A stretch of 64,000 nt of DNA from Acidimicrobiaceae bacterium (GTDB taxonomy: Bacteria > Actinomycetota > Acidimicrobiia > Acidimicrobiales > RAAP-2). Under the pieces are notes generated by a model that did not search any database, was not told where the DNA came from, and saw nothing but the letters and a program-made list of their open reading frames with translations. The position numbers were made by a program, and so were the translations under genes. The stretch covers positions 18,473 to 82,472 of the forward strand of contig CANFJV010000002.1 in assembly GCA_947447225.1 (NCBI GenBank), written 5' to 3'. Each line of letters begins with the position of its first letter. Position 1 is the first letter of the stretch. Shown in pieces: positions 1-7,338 of the stretch.

Positions 1-1
1 T

Positions 2-1399
2 GAGTTGTCGGACAACCAAAAGCACCTGAGTCTTGCCATGCAAGAAGCCTTCGCGGCCTTCTTGGATCACACCGATGCGCAACTTGGCCGCCTCCTTGAC
101 GACCTGTCGGCGCTCGGCCGTCTTGACAACACCATCATCATGGTGATGGCCGACAATGGGGCAAGCCAAGAAGGTGGCCCCTTTGGCGTGATGCACGAGA
201 TGAAGTTCTTCAATGGCATCTTGGAAACTCCCGATGAAGCAATTGCCAATGTTGCTGACATTGGTGGACCAAACAGCCACACCAACTACCCCTGGGGTTG
301 GGCGCAAGCGGGAAACACGCCCTTTAAGTGGTACAAGCAGAACACCCACGAAGGCGGCGTCCACGTCCCTCTCATTGTTCACTGGCCAAAAGGTATTTCC
401 GCCGCTGGCGAAGTGCGGCACCAATTCACCCACGCTGTTGATGTCGCGGCAACGATCTATGACCTCCTTGGGGTTCGCGCCCCCGACGTCTACCGCGGCA
501 TTGAGCAGTTGCCAGTTGCAGGCGAATCATTTGCCTCGACCTTTGACGCGGCGGACGCGCCGCCAGCGCGCTCAGTGCAGTACTTCGAAATGTTTGGCCA
601 CCGTGGCCTATGGGCCGATGGGTGGAAAGCGGTTACTCGCCACAACCAATATCAGCCCTTTGCGGAAGACACTTGGGAGCTGTATCACGTTGACGAGGAT
701 TTCTCCGAGGTCCATGACTTGGCGGCAACGCACCCAGAGAAGTTGCAAGAGCTCATCGATCTGTGGTTCACAGAAGCAAATCGTCACGGCGTCTTGCCAC
801 TCGACGACCGAGGAATTGAGCTCTTTGGTGCACGCTTTGCCGAGCGAAGCCCACATCCACTCAGCCGCATCTATCGCTACTACCCACCAGTTGCACCGAT
901 GCCGTCACAAGTTGGTGCGGCCCTTGGTGGTCGCAATTTCGATGTCCTTGGACATGTTGATTACCGCGCAGGTGACGGTGGCGTGTTGTATGCGACGGGA
1001 ACGCAAAATGCTGGATTGTCGGTCTTTGTCGAAGGTGGACGCGTCGTGTTTGATTACAACGCGTTTGGCGACCACACGATTGTTGAATCCGGCGAATTGA
1101 GTGAAGGCCCCCACGTCATTGGTGCTCGAATCACGAGGACGACGGGTATGGCTGGAACCGCAGCAGTACTCGTCGATGGCGACGTGATTGGCGAAGTGCC
1201 TGTGAGCCTCGTCATGCGCGTGATTTCTTCGATTGGTTCGTCGATTGCCGAAGATGCTGGTTCGCCAGTGTCCGAGCGCTACCAAGCACCGAACGCCTAT
1301 CGCGGTGCGTTGTCCATGGTGGAAGTCATCGTGGCGCCGTCAAAGCGTGAGCTCGCGCAAGCAGAGGCTGAATCTTCCGAGGCGCTCTCGCGCCAGTAA
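2..1399 (+). CDS. Arylsulfatase, 3' part (5' end outside window)
   Basis: The reading frame is open to the left edge, so this is the C-terminal part (about 465 residues) of a sulfatase. Members of the alkaline-phosphatase-like sulfatase family hydrolyse sulfate esters using a formylglycine made from a CxPxR cysteine; that motif would lie upstream of the window. Visible here is the metal-binding Asp-Asn-Gly (MVMADNGASQEGG) and the later basic/His segment (FKWYKQNTHEGG) that lines the sulfate site, followed by the small C-terminal sulfatase subdomain (WELYHVDEDFSEVHDLA). The last 170 or so residues form an extra beta-rich tail, as in the large (about 750-residue) arylsulfatases of actinobacteria. 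It ends one base before the convergent SDR gene. Substrate unknown. Confidence 0.85.
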   Translation, partial: ELSDNQKHLSLAMQEAFAAFLDHTDAQLGRLLDDLSALGRLDNTIIMVMADNGASQEGGPFGVMHEMKFFNGILETPDEAIANVADIGGPNSHTNYPWGWAQAGNTPFKWYKQNTHEGGVHVPLIVHWPKGISAAGEVRHQFTHAVDVAATIYDLLGVRAPDVYRGIEQLPVAGESFASTFDAADAPPARSVQYFEMFGHRGLWADGWKAVTRHNQYQPFAEDTWELYHVDEDFSEVHDLAATHPEKLQELIDLWFTEANRHGVLPLDDRGIELFGARFAERSPHPLSRIYRYYPPVAPMPSQVGAALGGRNFDVLGHVDYRAGDGGVLYATGTQNAGLSVFVEGGRVVFDYNAFGDHTIVESGELSEGPHVIGARITRTTGMAGTAAVLVDGDVIGEVPVSLVMRVISSIGSSIAEDAGSPVSERYQAPNAYRGALSMVEVIVAPSKRELAQAEAESSEALSRQ

Positions 1400-2140
1400 T
1401 TACCAGCCGCCGGTGTAGGAAAGGAACTGGCCGGTTTGGAATCGGCTCGTTCCGTCCAGAAACGCTGCGCACATTGCCGCACACTCATCCATGGTGCCAA
1501 GGCGCTTCATTGGTGTTTGCGCTTCAACTTTGGCTCGGCTCTCCGCATCGGTAATGCGATTCGCCCGCAAGAACTCGGGGAAGTCCATGAAGTTGGTGCC
1601 AAGAGCATTGACTTGGATGCCAAGGTGAGCCATTTCGTCGGCAACATTGCGAACCAACATGGTGGCTCCGGCTCGAACTGCGGAGTACAGCGGTGCGCCT
1701 GGTGTTGGCCGAGTTCCCGCCGCCGACGTCAAAATCAAAATCTGTCCTGATTTGGCCTCAATCATGGGAGCCAGGACGGCCTTCAAAAATCGGTATGGAG
1801 TCGTCAAGCAACCAGCAACGACTTTCTCCAGATCTTCTTCGGTTGACTTCATGAAGCGACCCGTCACAATCAGCCCACTGAATGCACAGGCGGAATCAAG
1901 TCGACCAAAGTGCTCCATCGCTGCGTCAACGAGGCGCTCAGAGGCGGCCTCTTCTTCCAAGGTGAAGATCTTGTCAACGCCGACCACCGTTGCGCCGAGT
2001 TGTTCGAGTTCATCAACGAGCTCGGGCTTTGGACTTCCAAGGACAAGGTCATACCCACGGGTGGCAAGTTGCCGGGCAAGTGAAGGCCCAACATAAAACG
2101 AGCCGTTGGCCACAATGGCTACGGGGCGACCGCTCGTCAT
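1400..2140 (-). CDS. SDR-family protein with degenerate catalytic motif
   Basis: A 246-residue Rossmann-fold short-chain dehydrogenase/reductase. The usual N-terminal TGxxxGxG is replaced by VANGSFYVG, and the catalytic YxxxK is YSAVR, with Arg in place of Lys. The Ser region (LTSAAG) and the C-terminal SDR pattern (FLDGTSRFQTGQFLSYTGGW) remain. It could have altered cofactor use or be a pseudo-enzyme; substrate unknown. The ATG overlaps the stop of the upstream DinB-like gene in an ATGA arrangement, so the two are probably translated together. Confidence 0.8.
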   Translation of the reverse strand: MTSGRPVAIVANGSFYVGPSLARQLATRGYDLVLGSPKPELVDELEQLGATVVGVDKIFTLEEEAASERLVDAAMEHFGRLDSACAFSGLIVTGRFMKSTEEDLEKVVAGCLTTPYRFLKAVLAPMIEAKSGQILILTSAAGTRPTPGAPLYSAVRAGATMLVRNVADEMAHLGIQVNALGTNFMDFPEFLRANRITDAESRAKVEAQTPMKRLGTMDECAAMCAAFLDGTSRFQTGQFLSYTGGW

Positions 2141-2706
2141 GACGTCATCCCTTGCAGGCCCACCAGCCCACGGCCAAGTTCAATTTCACCCATGTGGCGA
2201 AGTCCGTGTTGATACATCCAACATTCGGTGGCATCAAGAACGGTGATACCCGCTTCACCGGCCACTCGGGCGCTGTAGGTGGAAGCGACTTGTGGGGGTA
2301 GCGGGCGAGCAATCACGACGCGGTCGAGGTCGCTGCGAACGAGGCCTTGCAGCCAGGTTTCAGTTCGAGCGAAAACCGTGCCCATGTAGGCAACAAATTC
2401 GTCGAGGTTGCCAATGCGCTGGTGAATCATCTCGTCAACAGTCTTGTGCTTGCCGTGATCGGGAATGGTTGGGTCAATGCGAAGTGCCCACTCTTCATTA
2501 AAGACGGGCAATTCCCCGGTGATGAGGAAGTAGGAGCTGTCTTCCATATTGATGTAGTGGAAAAGGCTGAAGGCAATTGGCAGGACGCCTTCACGTTCAA
2601 AGTGATTGACATGGGAGAGATCCATGGTTGAGGTTGCATCTTCATACAGCGAGTGCATGGCTCGCATGCGACGTCGAAGTGAATCAAGCAGCAAGTCGTC
2701 GTCCAT
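2137..2706 (-). CDS. DinB-like four-helix protein
   Basis: 189 residues. The C-terminal signature (MYQHGLRHMGEIELGRGL) with His-x3-His and GEIE resembles DinB/YfiT-like metal-binding four-helix bundles; further His residues occur near the N-terminus (DLSHVNHFE) and in FSLFHYINMED. Actinobacterial members include mycothiol-dependent enzymes, which would suit the mycothiol ligase gene at 34812, but the substrate here cannot be read off. A longer in-frame ORF reaches 2838; I chose the ATG at 2706 because GAGGAGG lies just upstream of it and the longer version would run into the divergent Rieske gene. It is followed with an ATGA overlap by the SDR. Confidence 0.75.
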   Translation of the reverse strand: MDDDLLLDSLRRRMRAMHSLYEDATSTMDLSHVNHFEREGVLPIAFSLFHYINMEDSSYFLITGELPVFNEEWALRIDPTIPDHGKHKTVDEMIHQRIGNLDEFVAYMGTVFARTETWLQGLVRSDLDRVVIARPLPPQVASTYSARVAGEAGITVLDATECWMYQHGLRHMGEIELGRGLVGLQGMTS

Positions 2707-2799
2707 TGTGTCCTCCTCACGTTGCGCTCGATTGAGTGCAAGCGAACGGTATCGCACCAACACCAAGCGTGGTGCCGAAAATGGCTCTCGCTTCCTCGG

Positions 2800-2805
2800 T
2801 AGGCT
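2800..2805 (+). promoter_or_regulatory. Candidate leaderless -10 box (Rieske gene)
   Basis: TAGGCT preceded by CGG, six bases before the ATG at 2812. This spacing puts the transcription start at or next to the start codon, as in actinobacterial leaderless genes; there is no Shine-Dalgarno sequence. Confidence 0.6.
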
Positions 2806-2811
2806 CGGTCC

Positions 2812-3246
2812 ATGCAACGACGGAAATTTCTCTCCCACCTTGGTTCAGGACTCACGGCACTGTTTGGCGGTGCGGTTATTGCGCCAATGATTCGAGATCG
2901 ACAACTCCTTGGTCACACGAGCTCGCTTGGCAAAGCCATCGGGAAAACGACCAAAGTTCCAGTCGGTGGGTCGGCGACCTTTTCGGCGCCAATGCCCTCG
3001 AGGGGGATCAAGGCGCCGGTAAGTGGCATTGTCCTGCAGCCTTCCAAGGGTGTGTTCAAAGCCTTCTCTTCTGCCTGTACCCACCAGGGTTGTCCCGTGT
3101 CGTACGCGAAAAAGACCAAGCAATTCTTGTGTCCGTGCCACGGATCAGTGTTCTCTTCGACTGGGGCAGTTGTGAGTGGAGTAGCACCCACGCCGCTTCC
3201 TGCCTTCAAGGTCACGGTGTCGAAAGGAACGATCTACGTCCGCTGA
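2812..3246 (+). CDS. Tat-exported Rieske [2Fe-2S] protein
   Basis: 144 residues. The N-terminus (MQRRKFLS followed by a Gly/Ala-rich hydrophobic stretch to about residue 27) looks like a twin-arginine signal or signal anchor, so the protein is probably exported folded with its cluster. Rieske ligands are visible as Cys89-x-His91 and Cys107-x2-His110, and Cys94 and Cys109 are placed to make the disulfide found in high-potential Rieske proteins. No cytochrome b partner is nearby. It is an electron carrier of unknown partner, upstream of but probably not cotranscribed with the ferredoxin-P450 pair. The start is supported by a -10-like box six bases upstream. Confidence 0.85.
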   Translation: MQRRKFLSHLGSGLTALFGGAVIAPMIRDRQLLGHTSSLGKAIGKTTKVPVGGSATFSAPMPSRGIKAPVSGIVLQPSKGVFKAFSSACTHQGCPVSYAKKTKQFLCPCHGSVFSSTGAVVSGVAPTPLPAFKVTVSKGTIYVR

Positions 3247-3270
3247 GTATTGACTTGCCAAGGGTGATGA

Positions 3271-3301
3271 AGTGAGACAAGATGTGTCTAAGAGTCTCAC
3301 T
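3271..3301 (+). promoter_or_regulatory. Inverted repeat, candidate operator upstream of ferredoxin-P450
   Basis: A perfect 8-base inverted repeat AGTGAGAC (3271-3278) and GTCTCACT (3294-3301) encloses a second one, AGACA (3275-3279) and TGTCT (3285-3289). A TTGACT lies at 3250-3255. The nested dyad just before the ferredoxin start looks like a repressor site (for example TetR-type), but no regulator gene is adjacent. It could also fold as an RNA hairpin ending the Rieske transcript. Confidence 0.4.
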
Positions 3302-3315
3302 CAAGCGAGGGCAAT

Positions 3316-3510
3316 GTGAAGATCAAATTGGATCTAGATAAATGTCAAGGTCACGGTCGGTGCTACTCACTGTCACCTGATTTGTTTGACAGTGATGACC
3401 TTGGAAATGCCGTGTTGCTCGTGACCGGCGAGTTGAGCGATGACCAGGTTGCCCAAGCCACCTTGGCTGCGAATAACTGCCCTGAATATGCCATTGAGGT
3501 GATCGCATGA
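3316..3510 (+). CDS. [3Fe-4S]-type ferredoxin, P450 electron donor
   Basis: 64 residues. Cys10, His13, Cys16 (CQGHGRC) and Cys55 (NNCPEY) give the CxxHxxC...CP pattern of the small actinobacterial ferredoxins that carry a 3Fe-4S cluster (His in place of the second Cys) and feed electrons to cytochromes P450. Starts at GTG with GAGGG upstream. Its last codons overlap the ATG of the P450 gene (ATGA), so the two are made together. Confidence 0.9.
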   Translation: MKIKLDLDKCQGHGRCYSLSPDLFDSDDLGNAVLLVTGELSDDQVAQATLAANNCPEYAIEVIA

Positions 3511-4724
3511 CCATGGAAAAGATTCCCGTTAGCGATTTCGCTACCGATTTTGACCACACCGATCCACAGTGGGTGGCGGACCCGTACCCAATCATGGAAG
3601 ACCTCCGTGAGCGTTGCCCGATTGCCCACTCCAACCGCTACGGCGGTATGTGGGTGCCGGTTCTTCACGAAGATGTGTCGGCGATTGCCAACGACACTGA
3701 GCATTTCACCTCGCGCACCGTCGTGATTGGTGCAGGTCGACCTGGTGAAGATGCACCACCAGCTCCAATTGGTGTTGCCCCACCAATCTCCTCTGACCCA
3801 CCGTTCCACGCAATTGCTCGTCGCCTCATGCTGTCGGAGTTTGCACCGAAGAAAATCAACGCGCTCGAGGGTTTCAGTCGGGAATTATGTCGTCGACTCA
3901 TTGCGGAGATGGGTGACCGTGAGGTCATTGACGCAGCGGTTGACTATGCCCAGCACATCCCCGTTGGTCTCATCGCCAAGATGCTTGGTCTTCCCCAAGA
4001 AGACGGAGATTTGTTCCGCAGTTTTGTGCACATCATCTTGGAGGGCGTTGACCTGCCTCAAGAAGAGCGCATCTTGGCCTTTCAGCCAGTCGAGGAATAC
4101 TTCATTCGAGTGCTGGAAGAACACCTGCAGAACCCGAATGACGACTTAACCACCTTCTTGCTTGAAGCCGATATTGGCGGCATGAAGCTCGAAGACGCTC
4201 ACGTGTTTGGCACGATGATCTTGTTGGTCGTCGCCGGCATTGACACCACGTGGTCGGCCATTGGCTCGTCGATCTGGCACCTGGCGCAAAATCCAGAAGA
4301 TCTTGCCCGCCTCGTTGACGACCCAAGCCTCATTCCAAGTGCAATCGAAGAGTTCCTCCGGGCCTACGCCCCGGTCACGATGGCTCGCCTCGTGAAGGAA
4401 GACTTCGACTACAAAGGTTGCCCAATGAAAAAGGACGACTGGATTCTGCTTGGTTTCCCAGCCGCCAACCGTGACCCGAAGTTTTTCGACCGTGCCGATG
4501 AAGTCATTATTGACCGGACAGAAAACCGCCACGCCGCCTTTGGTCTTGGTATTCACCGTTGCCTTGGGTCCAACCTTGCTCGCCTTGAGATGCAAACTGC
4601 GTTGGAAGAATTCATCGCCGCCTTCCCGAAGTTTGAGTTGGCTGATCCGAGCGGTGTGAGCTTCTCGCAAGGCCAGGTTCGCGGACCGCGCGTGTTGCCG
4701 ATCCGCATCTTGGAGCGCAGCTAA
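3507..4724 (+). CDS. Cytochrome P450
   Basis: 405 residues, normal length for a soluble bacterial P450. It shows the I-helix oxygen-activation motif AGIDTT (about 243-248), the K-helix ExxR (Glu282/Arg285) and the haem loop FGLGIHRCLG with Cys352 as the axial thiolate. A haem monooxygenase using electrons from the ferredoxin encoded just upstream through an unlinked reductase. Sequence alone does not reveal the substrate; the nearby fatty-acid-type genes do not decide it. The gene ends at a palindromic terminator. Confidence 0.92.
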   Translation: MTMEKIPVSDFATDFDHTDPQWVADPYPIMEDLRERCPIAHSNRYGGMWVPVLHEDVSAIANDTEHFTSRTVVIGAGRPGEDAPPAPIGVAPPISSDPPFHAIARRLMLSEFAPKKINALEGFSRELCRRLIAEMGDREVIDAAVDYAQHIPVGLIAKMLGLPQEDGDLFRSFVHIILEGVDLPQEERILAFQPVEEYFIRVLEEHLQNPNDDLTTFLLEADIGGMKLEDAHVFGTMILLVVAGIDTTWSAIGSSIWHLAQNPEDLARLVDDPSLIPSAIEEFLRAYAPVTMARLVKEDFDYKGCPMKKDDWILLGFPAANRDPKFFDRADEVIIDRTENRHAAFGLGIHRCLGSNLARLEMQTALEEFIAAFPKFELADPSGVSFSQGQVRGPRVLPIRILERS

Positions 4725-4730
4725 GTACTC

Positions 4731-4765
4731 CCAATCAGCGAACACCACTGGTGTTCGCTGATTGG
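4731..4765. terminator. Bidirectional hairpin terminator between P450 and pepP
   Basis: CCAATCAGCGAACACCA and its exact reverse complement are separated by a single C: 17 + 1 + 17 bases, a perfect dyad between two convergent genes, starting 7 bases after the P450 stop and ending 3 bases before the aminopeptidase stop. No long T-tract follows, so it may work as an I-shaped, Rho-independent-like hairpin in both directions. Confidence 0.7.
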
Positions 4766-4767
4766 CG

Positions 4768-6258
4768 TTAGAGGTGGAGGTCTTGGGTGCTCGTTGCCCA
4801 AATTTTCGCCATCCACGCTTCAATGGTGTGAGGCTCCCGGGGGAGTTCTGCCGAAAGTACGACATTGCCGTCGTTCGTCACAAGTACATCGTCTTCAATG
4901 CGAATCCCAATGCCGCGAAAGTGCTCAGGGACGGTTAGGTCATTGGCTTGGAAGTAGAGGCCTGGTTCAACCGTCAGCACGTAACCGGGTTGCAACTCAC
5001 CGAGGTAGAGCTCGTTTCGGGCTGCTGCGCAGTCATGGACGTCAATGCCGAGCATGTGGCTTGTGCCGTGCAAGGTGTAGCGGCGATGAAGCTGGGCAAC
5101 GGGGAGTTCTCCATGTCCTTCTTCGGAGATAATCCCAAGTTCAATGAGACCTTTGGTAAGGACCTCCATGGCTGCGGTATGGGCGTCCATGAACTTTGCC
5201 CCAGGCTTGACCGCAGCGATACCTGCTTTTTGGGCGTCAAGTACCAAGTTGTAAAGCGTGCGCTGTGCCTCGCTGAAGGTGCCATTGATTGGCAATGTCC
5301 TCGTGACGTCTGCGGTGTAGAGATCGTTGCATTCAACGCCTGCGTCTAAGAGCAGGAGTTCACCTGGACGAACGGCACCATCGTTTTTCGTCCAGTGGAG
5401 AACGGTGGCGTGGCTGCCAGACGCAGCGATGGTGGAGTAGCCAACATCATTGCCTTCTACCCGAGCTCGAAGATTGAAGATTCCCTCAATGACTCGCTCA
5501 CCGCGACCAATGGCACTTGGAAGCGCTCGGACAACGTCTTCAAATCCAAGGATCGTGGCATCAACCGCTTCTTGGAGACGGGCAATTTCATACTCGTCTT
5601 TTGTCAAGCGAAGGTGGGCAAGCGTGTGGGCGAGGGTGTCGTCGTCTTCGCTCTTTGCGAGTGTGGTGTCGACCAGGCGGTCATAGCCACGAAGTACGGC
5701 CATGGGGCCGCTGATCGCGGCAAAGACGTCGGCGAGATCCGTTCGTGGGCAGGTGGTGAGACCTAAGTGTCGCTCGGTTTCAGCCAAGGTGGGCCGTCGC
5801 CCCGTCCACAACTCGCCATATTGCGAATCGGTAAAGAACCGGTGGCTTGAGGGGTCACCGGCAAGCTCGACATACAGCGTGGCCTCGCCACTTGGTGCAA
5901 TGACCAACACACCATCAGGTTCGTGACTGGCCGTTAGCCAGAAAAAGTCGCTACCTGGACGAAAGCGAAAGTCGGTGTCACTTGAGCGAACCTTGAACGA
6001 ACCGGTGGGCACCACAATGGTGCGACCTTCAAGCGCGGAAGTGAGACGACGACGTCGCGAGGCGCAAAACGAGGCGGCTTCGTGGACGCCAGGATCAAGC
6101 GTGATTTGCTCCCATTGGCTCGTCATGTAGTCGACCATGTTGCGGGGAACTGGCGGACGGTGGGTGCCAACAAACACCCAGTTGTCGCTGATGGGATGCT
6201 CGGCCGAAACATCGGGGACGTCAGCGTTTTGCGCTGCAGGGTTGTTCGAATTCATCAC
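4768..6258 (-). CDS. pepP: Aminopeptidase P (Xaa-Pro aminopeptidase, M24B)
   Basis: 496 residues. It removes N-terminal residues that precede proline. An N-terminal aminopeptidase-P domain (about 30-170) is followed by the pita-bread catalytic domain. The five dimetal ligands can be picked out: Asp in LLLDAGVE, Asp in YTADVTRT, His in TSHMLGIDVHD, Glu in LTVEPGLY and Glu in GIRIEDD. Two starts are possible, GTG at 6258 and ATG at 6255. A TAGTCT box six bases before the GTG favours a leaderless transcript beginning there. Standalone gene, convergent with the P450. Confidence 0.92.
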   Translation of the reverse strand: MMNSNNPAAQNADVPDVSAEHPISDNWVFVGTHRPPVPRNMVDYMTSQWEQITLDPGVHEAASFCASRRRRLTSALEGRTIVVPTGSFKVRSSDTDFRFRPGSDFFWLTASHEPDGVLVIAPSGEATLYVELAGDPSSHRFFTDSQYGELWTGRRPTLAETERHLGLTTCPRTDLADVFAAISGPMAVLRGYDRLVDTTLAKSEDDDTLAHTLAHLRLTKDEYEIARLQEAVDATILGFEDVVRALPSAIGRGERVIEGIFNLRARVEGNDVGYSTIAASGSHATVLHWTKNDGAVRPGELLLLDAGVECNDLYTADVTRTLPINGTFSEAQRTLYNLVLDAQKAGIAAVKPGAKFMDAHTAAMEVLTKGLIELGIISEEGHGELPVAQLHRRYTLHGTSHMLGIDVHDCAAARNELYLGELQPGYVLTVEPGLYFQANDLTVPEHFRGIGIRIEDDVLVTNDGNVVLSAELPREPHTIEAWMAKIWATSTQDLHL

Positions 6259-6264
6259 CTACCA

Positions 6265-6270
6265 AGACTA
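6265..6270 (-). promoter_or_regulatory. Candidate leaderless -10 box (pepP)
   Basis: TAGTCT on the minus strand, six bases upstream of the GTG at 6258, preceded by CCG. No Shine-Dalgarno sequence is present. Confidence 0.5.
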
Positions 6271-6307
6271 CGGTTCTGACTGCAGCCTTGTGTGAGATTG
6301 AAGACAG

Positions 6308-6526
6308 GTGTTGGACGTGACAACAAACAACGGTCCATGGCAGTGGGCAGTGATCTGGGGCAACCCCTACCAAGGTCGGGTTCGTCGGGTCGACGTCACG
6401 GCATTTGATGCCGATGGGGCACTGATGGAAGCGGCAGAACTCCACCCAGAGTGGGAACGACCTCGGGTGGCCTTTCTTCTCGATGGACCACAACTCCCCG
6501 CTGATGCGTTTTTAGGGGAGCCCTAG
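6308..6526 (+). CDS. Small hypothetical protein (72 aa)
   Basis: A GTG-started ORF of 72 codons, divergent from pepP and ending in a 4-base CTAG overlap with the DUF2017 stop. The predicted product is soluble and acidic, with an aromatic start (GPWQWAVIWGNP) and no signal peptide or membrane segment. I do not recognise a family. It fills an otherwise empty gap with good codon use, but I see neither a clear Shine-Dalgarno sequence nor a -10 box at the expected distance, so it remains unproven. Confidence 0.5.
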   Translation: MLDVTTNNGPWQWAVIWGNPYQGRVRRVDVTAFDADGALMEAAELHPEWERPRVAFLLDGPQLPADAFLGEP

Positions 6527-6972
6527 TCCTCCGTTGCTTCAGGCTCGTCGAGTACGTCGCACAATAAATCAAGCAACCACTGTGAAATCTGCAGGCGCGT
6601 TCGGTCATCAGGATCGAGTCGATCGAGGTCTTGCGCAATGGTGACGTGCAGTGATCCCGCCAATGCTTGACTTCCGACTTGGATTGTTTCGAACCATGAC
6701 TCGGCTTGTTCGAACGTGATGGATGGCAAAAATGCGGTCTCTTCAACTACTTGAGCTGCCGTTGCGATCACGTCGTGACGAGCGAGCACCAAAAATGGGT
6801 CATCTTGATCCTTCGTCACGGTAATTGGGGGAGCGAGTCGGCTGGCAAAGGGATGTGTGCCGTCACGACTCCCGAGGAGTACCGAAGAAGCAAGACCGGC
6901 GATGAATCTCCGGGTATCGCGGTCAAGGTTGAGCGCAATGCCGGTTTCAATGCGGGCGAAAGGACCGGTCAT
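6523..6972 (-). CDS. DUF2017 family protein
   Basis: 149 residues, the actinobacterial family usually encoded directly after clpS, as here. Seen: an N-terminal segment (IETGIALNLDRDTRRFIAGL) and helical C-terminal half ending in QWLLDLLCDVLDE. No catalytic motif is apparent and the function is unknown; the steady pairing with ClpS suggests a role in N-degron or Clp proteolysis (inference). A longer ORF to 7056 exists, but the ATG at 6972 overlaps the clpS stop (ATGA) and starts at the family's N-terminus. Confidence 0.8.
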   Translation of the reverse strand: MTGPFARIETGIALNLDRDTRRFIAGLASSVLLGSRDGTHPFASRLAPPITVTKDQDDPFLVLARHDVIATAAQVVEETAFLPSITFEQAESWFETIQVGSQALAGSLHVTIAQDLDRLDPDDRTRLQISQWLLDLLCDVLDEPEATED

Positions 6973-7259
6973 GCTGATGGCTCCACCGAAGCGAGCAGGC
7001 CGGAGGCATGGAGGCGAACGCAATACGCTTCTGCTCGGTTGAGCTCTCCAGTCCACACAACGGCGCGACCTTCTTCATGCACGGTCATCATGAGGCGATA
7101 CGCCTTTTGCTTCTGGTACCCAAATACCTTCATCAAAATGCGGGTTACGACGCTCATTAACGTGATCGGGTCATCCCACACCACGACGTCAAAGGGGAGG
7201 TCGAGTGCGACCGCGGTAAGGGTGCTTCCTTCCGGGAACGTCTCGAGCGGGGTGGTCAT
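6969..7259 (-). CDS. clpS: ATP-dependent Clp protease adaptor ClpS
   Basis: 96 residues from the ATG at 7259. ClpS binds proteins with N-degron residues and hands them to ClpC/ClpA for degradation by ClpP. The core is clear: VVVWDDPITLMSVVTRIL followed by MKVFGYQKQKAYRLMMTVHEEG, with the Asp-Asp-Pro turn and the helix lining the N-degron pocket. A GTG at 7292 is in frame and would add 11 residues; I prefer 7259, with GGAG five bases upstream. A TAGCAT box at 7304-7309 is a possible promoter. Followed with ATGA overlap by DUF2017. Confidence 0.93.
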   Translation of the reverse strand: MTTPLETFPEGSTLTAVALDLPFDVVVWDDPITLMSVVTRILMKVFGYQKQKAYRLMMTVHEEGRAVVWTGELNRAEAYCVRLHASGLLASVEPSA

Positions 7260-7303
7260 AGGAGCTCCAAGAACTGCGCAGCGCACGTGCACCGCAATGT
7301 CTA

Positions 7304-7309
7304 ATGCTA
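7304..7309 (-). promoter_or_regulatory. Candidate -10 box for clpS-DUF2017
   Basis: TAGCAT preceded by GG on the minus strand, in the short gap between the FKBP lipoprotein gene and clpS. It would start a transcript near 7297, giving a short leader before either clpS start. Confidence 0.4.
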
Positions 7310-7338
7310 CCTAGCGAGTCTCGCCGAGGGAAGGGCTT

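Noticed and set aside
213..1100. 295-codon plus-strand ORF inside the sulfatase gene
   Set aside because: Another frame of the sulfatase; Ser/Thr/Arg-rich shadow with no family features.
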